A stretch of DNA of 64,000 nucleotides, taken from Yersinia entomophaga (lineage in GTDB: Bacteria; Pseudomonadota; Gammaproteobacteria; Enterobacterales; Enterobacteriaceae). Under the pieces are notes generated by a model. It saw only the letters and a program-made list of their open reading frames with translations, had not been told where the DNA came from and did no database searches. Below are positions 53,886-64,000 of the stretch, piece after piece (position 1 is the stretch's first letter; each line of letters opens with the position of its first letter). The translations under genes were made by a program, and so were the position numbers. The DNA lies in the NCBI RefSeq assembly GCF_001656035.1, contig NZ_CP010029.1:1871076-1935075 (forward strand). Reading direction: 5' to 3'.

Positions 53886-55091
53886 ATGAAGTCTTTTAAC
53901 CCCGCAGCTTTTCGCGCAGAATTCCCGGCTATCAATAGTTCGGGAATTTACCTGGATAGTGCCGCTACCGCGCTGAAACCCCAAGGGGTGATTGATGCCA
54001 CTCAACAGTTTTATGCGCAAGATGCGGCCACGGTACATCGCAGCCAGCATCAGGCCGCTCGTTCCCTGACCTTGCGTTTTGAACAAGCTCGTCAGCAAGT
54101 CGCTGATTTTATTAACGCTCCTACGGCAGAAAATATTGTCTGGACCAAAGGCACTACCGAAGCGATTAATCTGATCGCGCAAAGCTACGCTCGCCCTCGC
54201 CTCCAACCCGGAGATGAAATTCTGGTGAGCGAAGCAGAACATCATGCCAATCTGATTCCCTGGCTAATGGTCGCAGAGCAAACTGGCGCAACCTTGGTAA
54301 AACTACCGCTGGGCAGCGACTTTCTCCCTGATTTTCAGCAGCTACCCGCGTTATTGACCGGGAAAACGCGCATTTTAGCGCTGGGGCAAATGTCTAATGT
54401 CACCGGCGGTATGCCTGATTTGGCTTTGGCTATCGATCTGGCACACAGTAAAAACTGCATAGTGGTCGTTGATGGTGCTCAAGGTGTGGTACACAGCCCG
54501 GCGGATGTTCAGGATTTTGATATTGATTTTTATGTTTTTTCTGCTCATAAACTCTATGGCCCGACGGGAATTGGCGCGTTATATGCCAAAACAGAACTGC
54601 TGGAAGAAATGTCTCCTTGGCAGGGGGGCGGTAAAATGCTGACTCAAGCTTCCTTCGCCGGTTTTACTCCGCAGGATGCTCCTTACCGTTTCGAAGCAGG
54701 AACCCCCAATATCGCCGGGGTTATCGGCCTGTCCGCCGCACTTAGCTGGCTTGAAAATATTGATATTGAAGCGGCAGAAGAATACAGCAGTGGTCTGGCT
54801 ACGTTAGCGGAAGAAAAACTGAGCAAACTGGACGGATTTCGCAGTTATCGTTGCTCTCACTCCAGCTTGCTGGCTTTTAACTTTGACGGAGTACACCACA
54901 GCGATTTGGTAACACTGCTGGCAGAGCAAGGTATCGCTCTGCGCGCCGGTCAGCATTGTGCTCAGCCGCTAATGAGTGCGTTGGGTATCAGCGGTAGCCT
55001 GCGAGCCTCGTTCGCGCCCTACAATACCCGTGAAGAAGTAGAAAGCCTCTGCTCAGCGATAACTTTCGCGCTAACATTATTGCAGGATTAA
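53886..55091 (+). CDS. csdA: Cysteine desulfurase CsdA
   Basis: CsdA takes sulfur from cysteine (or selenium from selenocysteine) and passes it to CsdE. The 401-residue fold-type I PLP enzyme has the Schiff-base Lys in FSAHKLYGPTGIGALY and the persulfide Cys in RAGQHCAQPLM. A His follows the cofactor stacking position (EAEHHANLIPW). It belongs to the SufS-like group II and is followed by csdE after 49 bp. Confidence 0.95.
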   Translation: MKSFNPAAFRAEFPAINSSGIYLDSAATALKPQGVIDATQQFYAQDAATVHRSQHQAARSLTLRFEQARQQVADFINAPTAENIVWTKGTTEAINLIAQSYARPRLQPGDEILVSEAEHHANLIPWLMVAEQTGATLVKLPLGSDFLPDFQQLPALLTGKTRILALGQMSNVTGGMPDLALAIDLAHSKNCIVVVDGAQGVVHSPADVQDFDIDFYVFSAHKLYGPTGIGALYAKTELLEEMSPWQGGGKMLTQASFAGFTPQDAPYRFEAGTPNIAGVIGLSAALSWLENIDIEAAEEYSSGLATLAEEKLSKLDGFRSYRCSHSSLLAFNFDGVHHSDLVTLLAEQGIALRAGQHCAQPLMSALGISGSLRASFAPYNTREEVESLCSAITFALTLLQD

Positions 55092-55140
55092 TGAAAACCT
55101 CAGGAAAAGCTGAGGCTCACTGAATAGAAAAGAGAAGAAA

Positions 55141-55584
55141 ATGACCGCCCCACATCCATTTGGCCAAGAAGTTACCCGCGACGACCTTATCGAGAAATTC
55201 AGTACTCTGAAACAGTGGGAAGATCGCTACCGCCAACTGATTTTGCTGGCTAAGCAGTTACCGCCGATGGATGAATCGCTGAAACAAACTGAATTCGAAC
55301 TGTCCGGCTGTGAAAACCGAGTCTGGCTTGGCCACGAACTTTTGGCGGATGGCCGACTGCATTTTTATGGGGACAGCGAAGGCCGAATCGTTCGAGGTTT
55401 ACTGGCGGTATTACTGACCAATGTGGAAGGGAAAACGCCCCAACAGATTTTGAATCAAGATCCGTTAGATTTGTTTGATCGACTGGATCTGCGCCAACAG
55501 CTAAGCAGTTCCCGCGCCAGCGGTTTACAGGCACTGGCGCAGGGCGTTAAAACGATTGCTGCTCGCTATCAGAATCCGATTTAG
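55141..55584 (+). CDS. csdE: Sulfur acceptor CsdE
   Basis: CsdE accepts the persulfide from CsdA and can pass sulfur onward, in E. coli also to TcdA. The 147-residue SufE-like protein has the acceptor Cys in ELSGCENRVWLG and conserved EDRYRQLILLAKQLPPM. The 3' end overlaps the convergent tcdA by 4 bp. The csdA-csdE-tcdA grouping suggests sulfur flow towards t6A cyclisation. Confidence 0.95.
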   Translation: MTAPHPFGQEVTRDDLIEKFSTLKQWEDRYRQLILLAKQLPPMDESLKQTEFELSGCENRVWLGHELLADGRLHFYGDSEGRIVRGLLAVLLTNVEGKTPQQILNQDPLDLFDRLDLRQQLSSSRASGLQALAQGVKTIAARYQNPI

Positions 55585-56396
55585 ACCGCCTCAAGTTGTC
55601 GCGCCGCTTTTGCCAGCATTTTTTTCAGGGCATGAGAGACCGCAACAAAACCGAAGGTGGCGGTGACCATAGTCACCGAACCGAATCCTGAGGCGCAATC
55701 CATCTTTTTAGGGCCTTCCGCAGTGCTGCGGGAGGCACAGACGGAACCATCAGGTTGCGGATAAACCAGCGGTTCAGTGGAAAAAACGCAATCAATCCCG
55801 AGCTTACCTTTGCTGTTTTTCACTACGTTATAATCGCTTTTCAGCCTTTCACGCAGTTTAGCTGCCAACGGATCCTGAATCGTCTTGGCTAAATCAACAA
55901 CTTCAATCCGAGTTGGATCTATCTGACCGCCAGCGCCACCGGTTGCTATAACCGGAATTCTATAGCGACGGCAATAGGCCAGTAATGCCGCTTTGGGACG
56001 AATGCTATCAATTGCATCAATGACATAGCTAAAGTTTCGATCCAGCATCTCAGCCACGTTGTCTGGCGTAATAAAGTCATCAATGCAGGTAACCTGACAT
56101 TCAGGGTTAATCGCCCGAATACGCTCGGCCATAACCTCTGTTTTAGACTGCCCCACATATTGTCTCAGCGCATGTACCTGCCTGTTGGTATTGGTTACAC
56201 ACACGTCATCCATATCAATCAGAGTAATGGCACCGATACCGGTTCGGGCTAAGGCTTCTGCCGCCCAGGAACCCACTCCGCCAATACCAATCACGCAAAC
56301 GTGAGCCTGCGAAAATACCGCCAGCGCCTGTTGACCATAAAGACGGGCTATGCCACCAAATCGCTGTTGATAAGCTTCAGAATACAGTGTGCTCAT
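55581..56396 (-). CDS. tcdA: tRNA threonylcarbamoyladenosine dehydratase
   Basis: TcdA (CsdL) uses ATP to cyclise t6A37 into ct6A in tRNAs. The 271-residue E1-like protein has the nucleotide-binding motif GIGGVGSWAAEALARTG (about 38-54), LIDMDDVCVTNTNRQ, and a C-terminal hydrophobic segment (GFGSVTMVTATFGFVAVSHA). TrmO elsewhere in the window acts on the same A37 nucleotide family. Confidence 0.96.
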   Translation of the reverse strand: MSTLYSEAYQQRFGGIARLYGQQALAVFSQAHVCVIGIGGVGSWAAEALARTGIGAITLIDMDDVCVTNTNRQVHALRQYVGQSKTEVMAERIRAINPECQVTCIDDFITPDNVAEMLDRNFSYVIDAIDSIRPKAALLAYCRRYRIPVIATGGAGGQIDPTRIEVVDLAKTIQDPLAAKLRERLKSDYNVVKNSKGKLGIDCVFSTEPLVYPQPDGSVCASRSTAEGPKKMDCASGFGSVTMVTATFGFVAVSHALKKMLAKAARQLEAV

Positions 56397-56449
56397 AACC
56401 TTATTTGTACCTTATAGAGAAATAACCTAAAACCAGTCTACGAATGCAA

Positions 56450-56472
56450 AAGCGGCCAATTGGCCGCTTGAT
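56450..56472 (-). terminator. Hairpin after mltA
   Basis: AAGCGGCC and GGCCGCTT pair around AATT; on the minus strand a short TTTT follows. It lies about 40 bp beyond the mltA stop. Confidence 0.6.
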
Positions 56473-56509
56473 AAGCTGTGACTGTAAACAGAGTCACGCC
56501 ATGAGTCGC

Positions 56510-57670
56510 CTAGTTGTTCACTAAAAGCGAAGAGCTGGAAGGCGTGTTAGCTTTATCACCTTTATAAGCGGTAAACATTGGGCCACCGCTTTGAGCATTT
56601 TTCAGCACCCATACACGGCCATAATGGTTATAGAAACCAGCAGCCTGACCGGCTTCATGACCAATACCCTGATAAATATCGAAATGCTGACCTTTGATTG
56701 CTCCACCGACGTCCAGTGCAACCATCAGGCGCATTTGATATTGCCCGGTAAATTTGCCCTGTTCGTCCAGCAGCGGCACTTCGGCCAGCAGCGTTGTTCC
56801 CGCAGGAATTAATGAACGATCCGATGCAACGGAAGCTTTCGCAATCAATGGAACCGCGCTCGCACCTTTTACCGGGGCGTACATTTCCGGTTTAAAGAAC
56901 ACAAAGGACGGGTTCTGCTCTAATAACTCTCTGACTTCAGCTTCACTGTGCGTTTCAGCCCATTTACGAATAGCCTGCATCGACATATCGGCCTTAGCGA
57001 CTTCACCGCGGTCGATCAGCACTTTCCCAATGCTGCGGTAAGCATGGCCATTTTTGCCTGCGTAACCAAAGAAAGTCAGAGGCCGCCCATCACCAAAATC
57101 TACGTAACCGCTGCCCTGCACTTCCATCATAAAGTTATCCATCAACGAATTGGTGTAAGCGATAACTAAATTGCGATCATCCAATGCGCCCGCGTAGATT
57201 CCGGCGCGATCCGGCAGACGGCCTTTGCCTTTTTTAGATGGCATACGGTACAGAGGATGACGGAATTCTCCTTGCGGCGTATAGCGAGCTTGTAAAACCG
57301 GAGTGTAATAGCCGGTAAACTGGACGTTTCCAAAATTATCCACCCCTTCCATTTGATAAGCGTTCAAACCAAACAGGCTGAGTTTGCTGGTATCCGCACC
57401 CGCTAACATCCAGTTTTGGACTGCTTCAAAAGTATTACTGTGGCGGTTGTAAAGATTAGGTGAAGCCTGATTAATCACTTTCACCTGATCTGAATAATCT
57501 TTTGCGTTGACCGGCTTACCCGTGGCGCTGGGTTCATTCACCAGTTCCAGAGAATGGCTCAATCGACCATCCTTATATTGTTGACCACGATCGGTGGGCC
57601 GTGACTGACAACCAGCCAATACTGCAATCATTAATCCGCTCAGTAGGTATTTGCCCCAACGTCCTTTCAT
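56510..57670 (-). CDS. mltA: Membrane-bound lytic murein transglycosylase A
   Basis: MltA cuts peptidoglycan glycan strands to 1,6-anhydro ends from the outer membrane. ATG at 57670 (MKGRWGKYLL) gives 386 aa; the frame to 57691 adds seven residues. The lipobox LAGC is at Cys21. The domain includes QFTGYYTPVLQARYT, GSGYVDFGDG, YRSIGKVLIDRGE and the 3D domain with LMVALDVGGAIKGQHFDIYQG holding catalytic Asp. It is about 20 residues longer than E. coli MltA, mostly at the C terminus. Confidence 0.95.
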   Translation of the reverse strand: MKGRWGKYLLSGLMIAVLAGCQSRPTDRGQQYKDGRLSHSLELVNEPSATGKPVNAKDYSDQVKVINQASPNLYNRHSNTFEAVQNWMLAGADTSKLSLFGLNAYQMEGVDNFGNVQFTGYYTPVLQARYTPQGEFRHPLYRMPSKKGKGRLPDRAGIYAGALDDRNLVIAYTNSLMDNFMMEVQGSGYVDFGDGRPLTFFGYAGKNGHAYRSIGKVLIDRGEVAKADMSMQAIRKWAETHSEAEVRELLEQNPSFVFFKPEMYAPVKGASAVPLIAKASVASDRSLIPAGTTLLAEVPLLDEQGKFTGQYQMRLMVALDVGGAIKGQHFDIYQGIGHEAGQAAGFYNHYGRVWVLKNAQSGGPMFTAYKGDKANTPSSSSLLVNN

Positions 57671-57856
57671 TACACGCCTTCTTATACACACATTTTATCT
57701 TCCGGCTGAACGATAACAAACGCCTATGGATAAAGGAATCAGTAGCCACAAAAAATCATATACTGACTCATATTGCCCATTACGTAGAAAAACAAACCAC
57801 ATAGTTCACAAATTAGTCAATTGATTGTCTTTATGCAGTTTAAATGCCAAAAGCAC

Positions 57857-57884
57857 TTGCAAGAAATGTGATCCAGAGTATAGT
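57857..57884 (+). promoter_or_regulatory. Promoter of the initiator tRNA operon
   Basis: TTGCAA (57857-57862), 16 bp and TATAGT (57879-57884) are followed by the GC-rich discriminator GCGCTG typical of stable-RNA promoters under stringent control. The first tRNA begins 13 bp later. Confidence 0.72.
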
Positions 57885-57897
57885 GCGCTGAATCGGA

Positions 57898-57974
<77 letters not shown>

Positions 57975-58050
57975 ACCGATACTGATTACCAGCAGTATCA
58001 AATGTCGTCCGATAGTCTTGAAATAATAGTAAAATAAGTTGTTAGACGGA

Positions 58051-58127
<77 letters not shown>

Positions 58128-58166
58128 ACAACTTGATAGTCAGTAGAAAATAAGCATTAAGACGGA

Positions 58167-58243
<77 letters not shown>

Positions 58244-58271
58244 ATTCTTAATCACAGTTTTCTAACTCAAG

Positions 58272-58294
58272 ACACCCTCAAGGGTGTTTTTTTG
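58272..58294 (+). terminator. Terminator of the tRNA-fMet operon
   Basis: ACACCCT and AGGGTGT pair in a tight hairpin followed by seven T residues. Confidence 0.85.
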
Positions 58295-58419
58295 TTTCTG
58301 GCCTCCGGAAACTACCCTATCCCGTCTGACTTCCCTAATGTATTTCCTTACTCCATTCCCAATCAGCCAATCCTTGGACCGATAAATTCCAAAGCGCCTT
58401 AATACCATTCCCAGCGCCA

Positions 58420-59670
58420 TTACACCCGAGCAACTGCCCCACCGTTAGCAAAGTAAGCTTTGATTCCGGCAAATACAGATTCAGCAATTTGTTGTTGGAA
58501 ATGACTGGTACGTAATTTACGTTCTTCTTCTACGTTACTGATAAAGGCGGTTTCTACCAGAATCGAAGGGATATCCGGCGCTTTTAATACGGCAAATCCA
58601 GCTTGATCAACTCGATTTTTATGCAGTTTATTAATTTTACCCAATCGATGTAACACTTCTTTACCAAATTTTAGGCTGTCGTTAATCGTCGCGGTCTGTA
58701 GCAGGTCAATCATGGTGTGATCCAGATAGCGGTCGCCGCTTTTACTGACGCCGCCGATCAGGTCAGCCTCGTTCTGGGTTTGCGCCAGGAATTTCGCCGC
58801 CGTACTGGTTGCACCTTTGGTGGATAACGCAAATACCGACGAACCTCGAGCGGCTCTATTGGTAAACGCATCTGCATGAATCGAAATAAACAGATCGGCG
58901 CGCTGCTTACGGGCTTTTGCCACCCTGACTTTCAGCGGGATAAACACATCTTCATTTCGCGTCATAAATACCCGCATATTTGGCTCACGCTGAATCAGCG
59001 CGCGAAGGCGGCGGGCAATTTGCAGCACAATGTCTTTTTCGCGAGTTTTGTTTTTCCCTATTGCGCCAGGGTCTTCGCCACCGTGCCCAGGATCCAGCAT
59101 AATAACAATCGGGCGATCACGTCCTGCCTTACCCGCCCGAGCCGATTCGGCCGGCAAGGTTCGCTCCACGTTACCTTTGTTGTAATCCTCAAGTAGCGCC
59201 AACAAAGGATCGTCTTCCTCGGAAACGCCTCCCTTAGCGGGATAAAGATCGACAACCAGACGGTTACGGAATTTGGAAACAGGCTTCAGGGTAAACAGCT
59301 GCGGGCTAATACTTTGCTTGAGTTCCAATACTAGACGCACGGTATTTTTATCAAACTGTCCAACGCGAGCCTGCTTTAAGTAAGGATCGCCAGATTGGAT
59401 TTGCTCACCAATCTCTTTCAGTACGCTATTGAGATGAACGCCTTCGATATCCACCACAATTCTGTCGGGATTCGTTAAAGCAAATTGGCGATATTTAAGT
59501 GGCGTATTCGATTCCAACGTCACACGGGTATAGGTTGAGGAAGGCCATACCCTAACGGCAACTACCTGAGATGCGGAGGCAAATCCAACCTGACTAACAC
59601 TGAGTAACCAGGTTGCAGCTACGCCTTGCAGTAAACGGCGACGCGCGGGATTATGATCTGAATTTGCCAT
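58420..59670 (-). CDS. amiC: N-acetylmuramoyl-L-alanine amidase AmiC
   Basis: AmiC cleaves peptide stems from septal peptidoglycan and separates daughter cells, activated by NlpD. The 416-residue precursor has a twin-arginine signal ([13 protein letters not shown]), an AMIN targeting domain (about 35-135), a linker, and an Amidase_3 catalytic domain. The latter holds zinc ligands in [22 protein letters not shown] and VETAFISN. Confidence 0.96.
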   Translation of the reverse strand: MANSDHNPARRRLLQGVAATWLLSVSQVGFASASQVVAVRVWPSSTYTRVTLESNTPLKYRQFALTNPDRIVVDIEGVHLNSVLKEIGEQIQSGDPYLKQARVGQFDKNTVRLVLELKQSISPQLFTLKPVSKFRNRLVVDLYPAKGGVSEEDDPLLALLEDYNKGNVERTLPAESARAGKAGRDRPIVIMLDPGHGGEDPGAIGKNKTREKDIVLQIARRLRALIQREPNMRVFMTRNEDVFIPLKVRVAKARKQRADLFISIHADAFTNRAARGSSVFALSTKGATSTAAKFLAQTQNEADLIGGVSKSGDRYLDHTMIDLLQTATINDSLKFGKEVLHRLGKINKLHKNRVDQAGFAVLKAPDIPSILVETAFISNVEEERKLRTSHFQQQIAESVFAGIKAYFANGGAVARV

Positions 59671-59854
59671 GGAACTCCAAAGTAACTACCAATAAACGAT
59701 GAAAAAACAACCAAAAAAGATAATGATGGCAAAACTTTAGCGAATCACTCCTCCTCTGTCATCAGAAAACATTTTTATGTTATTCAATTTATTACTCTCT
59801 CATAGCCATACACATGCATTTAATAGCAATTTCTTGCTTGCCTTCACGGCCACA

Positions 59855-59893
59855 AAAGAATAAAAATACAAAAATACCGAATAAAAATTCAAA
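59855..59893 (+). promoter_or_regulatory. Double ArgR operator (ARG boxes) upstream of argA
   Basis: Two 18-bp boxes, 59855-59872 (core AGAATAAAAATACA) and 59876-59893 (core CGAATAAAAATTCA), match the ArgR consensus TGAATWWWWATTCA. Their 3-bp spacing is typical for an ArgR hexamer. The downstream box ends next to the ribosome-binding site. Arginine repression of argA is inferred. Confidence 0.85.
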
Positions 59894-59904
59894 GAGGGTC
59901 TGCC

Positions 59905-61230
59905 GTGAAGGAACGTAGTACTGAACTGGTCCAAGGGTTTCGCCACTCAGTTCCCTATATTAATGCGCACCGGGGCAAGACGTTTGTCGTCATGCTCGGC
60001 GGGGAAGCGATCGAACATGAAAACTTCGCCAATATTGTCAATGACATAGGGCTATTGCACAGTCTAGGGATTCGTCTTGTGGTGGTTTATGGTGCCCGCC
60101 CACAAATCGACAGCAATCTCGCTCAGCATAACTATGAACCTATTTATCATAAGCATACTCGGGTAACTGATTCCCGAACTCTGGAGTTGGTTAAGCAGGC
60201 AGCAGGATTACTTCAGTTAGATATCACCGCTCGTTTATCCATGAGCCTGAACAACACGCCACTGCAAGGTGCTCATATCAACGTCGTCAGCGGTAACTTT
60301 ATTATCGCGCAGCCGCTCGGCGTGGATGATGGTGTTGATTATTGCCACAGCGGCCGTATTCGCCGTATTGATGAAGAAGCGATTCATCGTCAACTGGATA
60401 GCGGGGCTATCGTTCTGATGGGGCCGGTGGCCGTTTCTGTCACCGGAGAGAGCTTTAATCTGACCTCTGAAGAGGTGGCAACGCAGCTTGCGATTAAGCT
60501 AAAAGCGGAAAAAATGATCGGTTTCTGCTCATCTCAAGGGGTAACGGATAGAGATGGGAATATTATTTCCGAGTTGTTCCCCAACGATGCCCAGAAACGC
60601 ATTGAAGAACTGGAGCAAGAAGGCGACTACCACTCCGGCACGGTACGTTTCCTGCGTGGGGCATTAAAAGCCTGTCGCAGTGGCGTTCGTCGCAGCCATT
60701 TACTGAGTTATCAGGAAGATGGAGCACTAGTGCAAGAACTGTTCTCCCGCGATGGTATCGGTACCCAAATCGTAATGGAAAGCGCAGAGCAGGTAAGACG
60801 TGCAACTATTAACGATATTGGCGGCATACTGGAGCTTATTCGTCCATTGGAACAACAAGGTATTTTAGTGCGCCGCTCCCGTGAGCAGTTAGAAATGGAA
60901 ATTGATAAATTTACTATCATCGAGCGTGATAATTTGACTATCGCCTGCGCGGCTCTCTATCCATTCCCAGAAGAACACATTGGCGAAATGGCCTGCGTAG
61001 CGGTTCATCCCGATTATCGCAGTTCGTCCCGCGGTGAAATGCTGTTAAAGCGGGTAGCCAATCAGGCACGCCAGATGGGGCTGAAAAAGCTGTTTGTGTT
61101 AACCACTCGCAGCATTCACTGGTTTCAGGAGCGCGGTTTTACTCCCGCAGAAGTGGACGTTTTGCCCGTTGAGAAGCAGGAACTGTACAATTATCAACGG
61201 CGTTCAAAGATCTTGCTGGCAGATCTATAG
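59905..61230 (+). CDS. argA: N-acetylglutamate synthase
   Basis: ArgA acetylates glutamate with acetyl-CoA, the first step of arginine synthesis, and is feedback-inhibited by arginine. The 441-residue protein starts at GTG ([19 protein letters not shown]) behind GAGGG. It has an amino-acid-kinase domain (1-280, arginine site) and a C-terminal GNAT domain with [18 protein letters not shown] for acetyl-CoA binding. ARG boxes precede it. Confidence 0.97.
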   Translation: MKERSTELVQGFRHSVPYINAHRGKTFVVMLGGEAIEHENFANIVNDIGLLHSLGIRLVVVYGARPQIDSNLAQHNYEPIYHKHTRVTDSRTLELVKQAAGLLQLDITARLSMSLNNTPLQGAHINVVSGNFIIAQPLGVDDGVDYCHSGRIRRIDEEAIHRQLDSGAIVLMGPVAVSVTGESFNLTSEEVATQLAIKLKAEKMIGFCSSQGVTDRDGNIISELFPNDAQKRIEELEQEGDYHSGTVRFLRGALKACRSGVRRSHLLSYQEDGALVQELFSRDGIGTQIVMESAEQVRRATINDIGGILELIRPLEQQGILVRRSREQLEMEIDKFTIIERDNLTIACAALYPFPEEHIGEMACVAVHPDYRSSSRGEMLLKRVANQARQMGLKKLFVLTTRSIHWFQERGFTPAEVDVLPVEKQELYNYQRRSKILLADL

Positions 61231-61668
61231 CTCATTGATATAAATAGCCCGTTGATATAAATAAATTTGAATCTGAGAATTTAAAAAGCGCAGCTCGTTA
61301 CCGGTAAAGCTAATAATCGATGGTACAAATTATTAGTGGGGGTTCGAGCTGTAACTTTTATTTATGGGCAGCGCTTATGTGTAGATAGATGTCGATGCGT
61401 AGATGCTGATGCGTCGAAACGACAGATTTCTTATACGACGAACGTCAAAAACCAAGCAAACAAAAAAATAGCAACAAACTGATTTATAACGATTTATACA
61501 TCCCCCTGCCGTTACTCTTTTTTGATCATCAACATACCAAAACATTAACTGAAAGCCCATCACCTAACCCTTCCGCTGATAAGCTTTACCAGGCTTTCCA
61601 TCCGCTTACGTTGAGATATTGCGACCATTTCCCCCATTAAACATGGCACCCAAATCACCGGCTAAACG
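61231..61668. other. Intergenic region between argA and recD
   Basis: This is a 438-bp gap between converging genes. It contains two copies of TTGATATAAATA (about 61236 and 61252), a nested palindromic element at 61291-61351 (listed separately) and TAGATG/GATGCG short repeats around 61382-61415. No credible gene, tRNA or insertion sequence was found. Confidence 0.6.
61291..61351. repeat. Nested inverted-repeat element of unknown role
   Basis: CAGCTCG (61291-61297) pairs with CGAGCTG (61345-61351), and inside it CTAATAAT (61310-61317) pairs perfectly with ATTATTAG (61329-61336). The self-complementary TACCGGTA lies between. The whole could fold into a branched structure. It is not recognised as a tRNA, REP or ERIC element. 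Confidence 0.5.
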
Positions 61669-63513
61669 CTAGCGAATTAAGCGTTCCACCAAACCACTGC
61701 GTCGCTGAGTTGGAGTCAATATTGCGCTGGTCAATACCTTATCAGTGCAATAGAGCGTTAAGTGCTTCCGAGCACGGGTTATCGCCGTATAAACCAATTC
61801 TCTGGTGACTACCGGAAGAAAATGGTTCGGTAAAACTAACGCCGTGTGCTCAAACTCCGATCCCTGAGACTTATGCACAGTCATCACATAGGCTGTTTCA
61901 TGGCTGGGCAAACGACTCGGTTGTACCGATTTAATGCTGCCATCAGGTAACTGGAAATGAACGCGTAAATCGCCTTCAGAGTCATATAAAGCAATACCAA
62001 TGTCGCCGTTGAATAACCCAAGGGCGCTATCATTGCGGTCAATCATTACAGGCCGGCCAAGATACCAGCGACCTGATGGCCCAGGAATCCGGCGAATCAA
62101 TCCTTTCTGGTTGAGAATCTGCTCAATTCGTTCGTTCAGACCGCTAACGCCAAATGGCCCGGTTCGAAGCGCACAAAGCAACTGATAACGACCAAATTCA
62201 GTCAATATAACAGCGGGATCGGCCCCCTCAACCACCTGCTGCAAATAACGCTGATAACCGACGAGGCTATGGTGTAATAGAAGTTGGTAGTCCTCAGCGT
62301 CAGATAACGGGAAATACTCAATATCTTCGAAGTTGCCATTCAATATGGAGAGTGCCTCACGAGGCTTACCCGCGTTGACCGCTAACGCCAGTTGTCCAAT
62401 GCCGGATTTCTCATCAAAACGGTAGCTTTTCCGGAGCAAACACAGGCTATCGCGTATATTTGCCGCGTTATCGATAGCAGTTCCAGCAAGCTGGCAACCG
62501 GTCAGACGCGTCAGCTCTTCTGCCCGCTTTGGGCTATACCCTGACTCTACCAGCCGGCAGATATCCCCTAAAACGGCACCGGCTTCAACCGATGCCAATT
62601 GGTCCCTATCTCCGAGGAAAATCACTCTAGCCTGCGGTGGCAGTGCCGCAATCAATTTTGCCATCATAGGTAAATCAACCATCGATGCTTCGTCTACCAC
62701 CAATACATCCAAATTCAACGGATTTCCCCGGTGAAAGCGTAAACGTTGGCTATTGGGTTGAGCGCCAAGCAGGCGATGTATCGTTGAGGCCTGATCGGGA
62801 AACAGCTTTCTTTCGTTTTCACTGAGCGGCAGAGCGCTACTGGCCTTACCTAATGATTCCGTTAATCGCGCGGCAGCTTTCCCGGTCGGGGCAGCCAATT
62901 GAATACGCAATCTTTTCACTTCATTCAATTGCACCAGCGCCGTTAACAGCTTGGCCACCGTAGTCGTTTTTCCGGTGCCTGGCCCGCCGGAAATCACCGA
63001 AATTCGGCGAGTCACGGCAACAGCCGCAGCCACCTTCTGCCAATCGATTTCACTCGATGACGAACCAAACAGGTTATCCAGAATCCCTCGTAACCGTTTC
63101 TCATCGATTGGTTCATTCACTTCATCACGGGCAATAAAATCTGCTACATCGCCCTCACTCTGCCACATACGCTGCAAATAGAGGCGTTCCTGCTGTAATA
63201 CTAAAGGCGTAGGTAAAGAGCCATCACTGATTGCATCCGAATTTTCTAACGCAGCCTGCAAATCTGCAGCATCCGGTTCGCCGGCAGCTTGCCATAACGC
63301 ATGAGCCAAATCGGGCTGGCGCCCGCAAAACAGTCGTTCCGGATGCAATCTATCTAAAGGCAGGCAAACGTGCCCGGCTCCGGTTTCAGCGCTTAAATAT
63401 GCTGCTACTAACTGGATTAAAGGAGAATTATCAGTGGCAATCATCCGTGCAAACTGAACGTCTAACGGGCGCAATAGTTTGTCGCTAACCGCCTGTTCCA
63501 GCAGCGTTATCAT
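61669..63513 (-). CDS. recD: Exodeoxyribonuclease V, RecD subunit
   Basis: RecD is the 5'-3' helicase of RecBCD, which resects double-strand breaks and degrades foreign DNA until Chi. The 614-residue SF1B helicase has Walker [11 protein letters not shown] (near 179-188), the Asp-Glu box [21 protein letters not shown], and the C-terminal [11 protein letters not shown] and [11 protein letters not shown] motifs. Its ATG overlaps the recB stop by 4 bp, a typical coupling for a complex. Confidence 0.97.
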   Translation of the reverse strand: MITLLEQAVSDKLLRPLDVQFARMIATDNSPLIQLVAAYLSAETGAGHVCLPLDRLHPERLFCGRQPDLAHALWQAAGEPDAADLQAALENSDAISDGSLPTPLVLQQERLYLQRMWQSEGDVADFIARDEVNEPIDEKRLRGILDNLFGSSSSEIDWQKVAAAVAVTRRISVISGGPGTGKTTTVAKLLTALVQLNEVKRLRIQLAAPTGKAAARLTESLGKASSALPLSENERKLFPDQASTIHRLLGAQPNSQRLRFHRGNPLNLDVLVVDEASMVDLPMMAKLIAALPPQARVIFLGDRDQLASVEAGAVLGDICRLVESGYSPKRAEELTRLTGCQLAGTAIDNAANIRDSLCLLRKSYRFDEKSGIGQLALAVNAGKPREALSILNGNFEDIEYFPLSDAEDYQLLLHHSLVGYQRYLQQVVEGADPAVILTEFGRYQLLCALRTGPFGVSGLNERIEQILNQKGLIRRIPGPSGRWYLGRPVMIDRNDSALGLFNGDIGIALYDSEGDLRVHFQLPDGSIKSVQPSRLPSHETAYVMTVHKSQGSEFEHTALVLPNHFLPVVTRELVYTAITRARKHLTLYCTDKVLTSAILTPTQRRSGLVERLIR

Positions 63514-64000
63514 ACTGACTCTCCTTCTACGTTCACGGATTCCCCGCTAAATAGGCGATCCATTCCTTCAACCAAGGCGATATCCGGCCGACAGTCAAAA
63601 ACGCCGTTTCCGGGTTTTTGGCTGTCGGCACCACGTAAAAAGAGATAAATCACGCCGCCAAAGTGCCGCTGATACTCATAGTCGGGTAAACGATGGCGCA
63701 AATAACGATGCAGAGCCAAGGTATAGAGCTGATACTGCAAATCATAGCGATGTTCAGCCATAGCCTGTTCCATCGCCTCTCTGGTATAGGCGCTGCTATC
63801 TTCCCCCAGCCAGTTTGATTTGTAGTCCAACAGATAATATTTACCCTGCCAGCAAAATACCAGATCGATAAAACCTTTTAGCATTCCTTGAACCTGCTGG
63901 AAATCCAGCTTGGGGCAACGGGCGGACAGAGGGTCATAGTACCTGACCAAAGCATCCAGTTCATTTGGCTGCAATAAACGCTCGATAGGTAGGTAAAACT
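63510..64000 (-). CDS. recB: Exodeoxyribonuclease V, RecB subunit, C-terminal end (cut by window edge)
   Basis: Only the last 163 or so residues are in the window; the frame is open through the right edge (reading [15 protein letters not shown]...). The nuclease domain is visible: GFIDLVF and [10 protein letters not shown] carry the Asp, Asp and Lys of the PD-(D/E)XK site, and [19 protein letters not shown] follows. It overlaps recD by 4 bp. Confidence 0.95.
   Translation of the reverse strand, partial: FYLPIERLLQPNELDALVRYYDPLSARCPKLDFQQVQGMLKGFIDLVFCWQGKYYLLDYKSNWLGEDSSAYTREAMEQAMAEHRYDLQYQLYTLALHRYLRHRLPDYEYQRHFGGVIYLFLRGADSQKPGNGVFDCRPDIALVEGMDRLFSGESVNVEGESV

Noticed and set aside
61285..61355. 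A tRNA or tRNA remnant (GGGTTCGAGC-like T-arm)
   Set aside because: No acceptor stem, anticodon arm or CCA could be laid out; only the inverted repeats are solid.

Overview
The window is chromosomal DNA of a gammaproteobacterium of the order Enterobacterales. Almost every protein is near-identical in length and motifs to an Escherichia coli counterpart, and gene order follows two E. coli blocks: rrnH-gmhB to dapD-yaeH, and yqcA to recB, joined here at the yaeH/yqcA junction. A c-type cytochrome gene between rof and tilS, and a toxin-like pair between ldcC and accA, are not part of the E. coli arrangement. I therefore favour a family outside Enterobacteriaceae sensu stricto (Yersiniaceae, Hafniaceae, Budviciaceae or similar), without being able to name the species.

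Layout. 1-3400: a ribosomal RNA operon read leftwards (5' part of 23S, tRNA-Glu, complete 16S, P2 and P1 promoters). 3409-12660: gmhB, the MetJ-controlled methionine importer metNIQ, rcsF-trmO, proS, nlpE, arfB-yaeQ, yaeP-rof and a small cytochrome c. 12679-16617: tilS, yaeR and lysine decarboxylase ldcC. 16985-18259: a two-gene cassette that looks like an AB5-type toxin, with a pertussis-toxin-S1-like ADP-ribosyltransferase followed by a small secreted putative B subunit. 18332-33256: the leftward envelope and replication cluster accA-dnaE-rnhB-lpxB-lpxA-fabZ-lpxD-skp-bamA-rseP-cdsA-uppS. 33483-38124: dxr, frr, pyrH, tsf and rpsB with its leader. 38509-43451: map, glnD, dapD and yaeH, read rightwards.

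43596-57670: yqcA-truC-yqcC, the regulatory RNA csrB with an upstream UvrY-type palindrome, syd, queF, ppnN, a 23-copy 9-bp tandem repeat, xni, rlmM-ygdD, gcvA with the divergent small RNA gcvB, ygdI, csdA-csdE, tcdA and mltA. 57898-58243: three identical initiator tRNA genes. 58420-64000: amiC, argA with a double ArgR operator, recD and the 3' end of recB.

Most of the window is core housekeeping: translation (rRNA, tRNAs, proS, tsf, rpsB, frr, map, arfB), outer-membrane biogenesis (lpx genes, skp, bamA, rseP, cdsA, uppS, nlpE, rcsF), and amino-acid and cofactor metabolism. The striking accessory item is the toxin-like cassette. Its A chain shows the expected catalytic Arg, His, Ser-Thr-Ser and Glu positions. 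It has exactly two cysteines, which bracket a basic loop before a C-terminal tail. The next gene encodes an exported protein of about 95 mature residues with two cysteines. No integrase, transposase, CRISPR array or prophage gene was seen.
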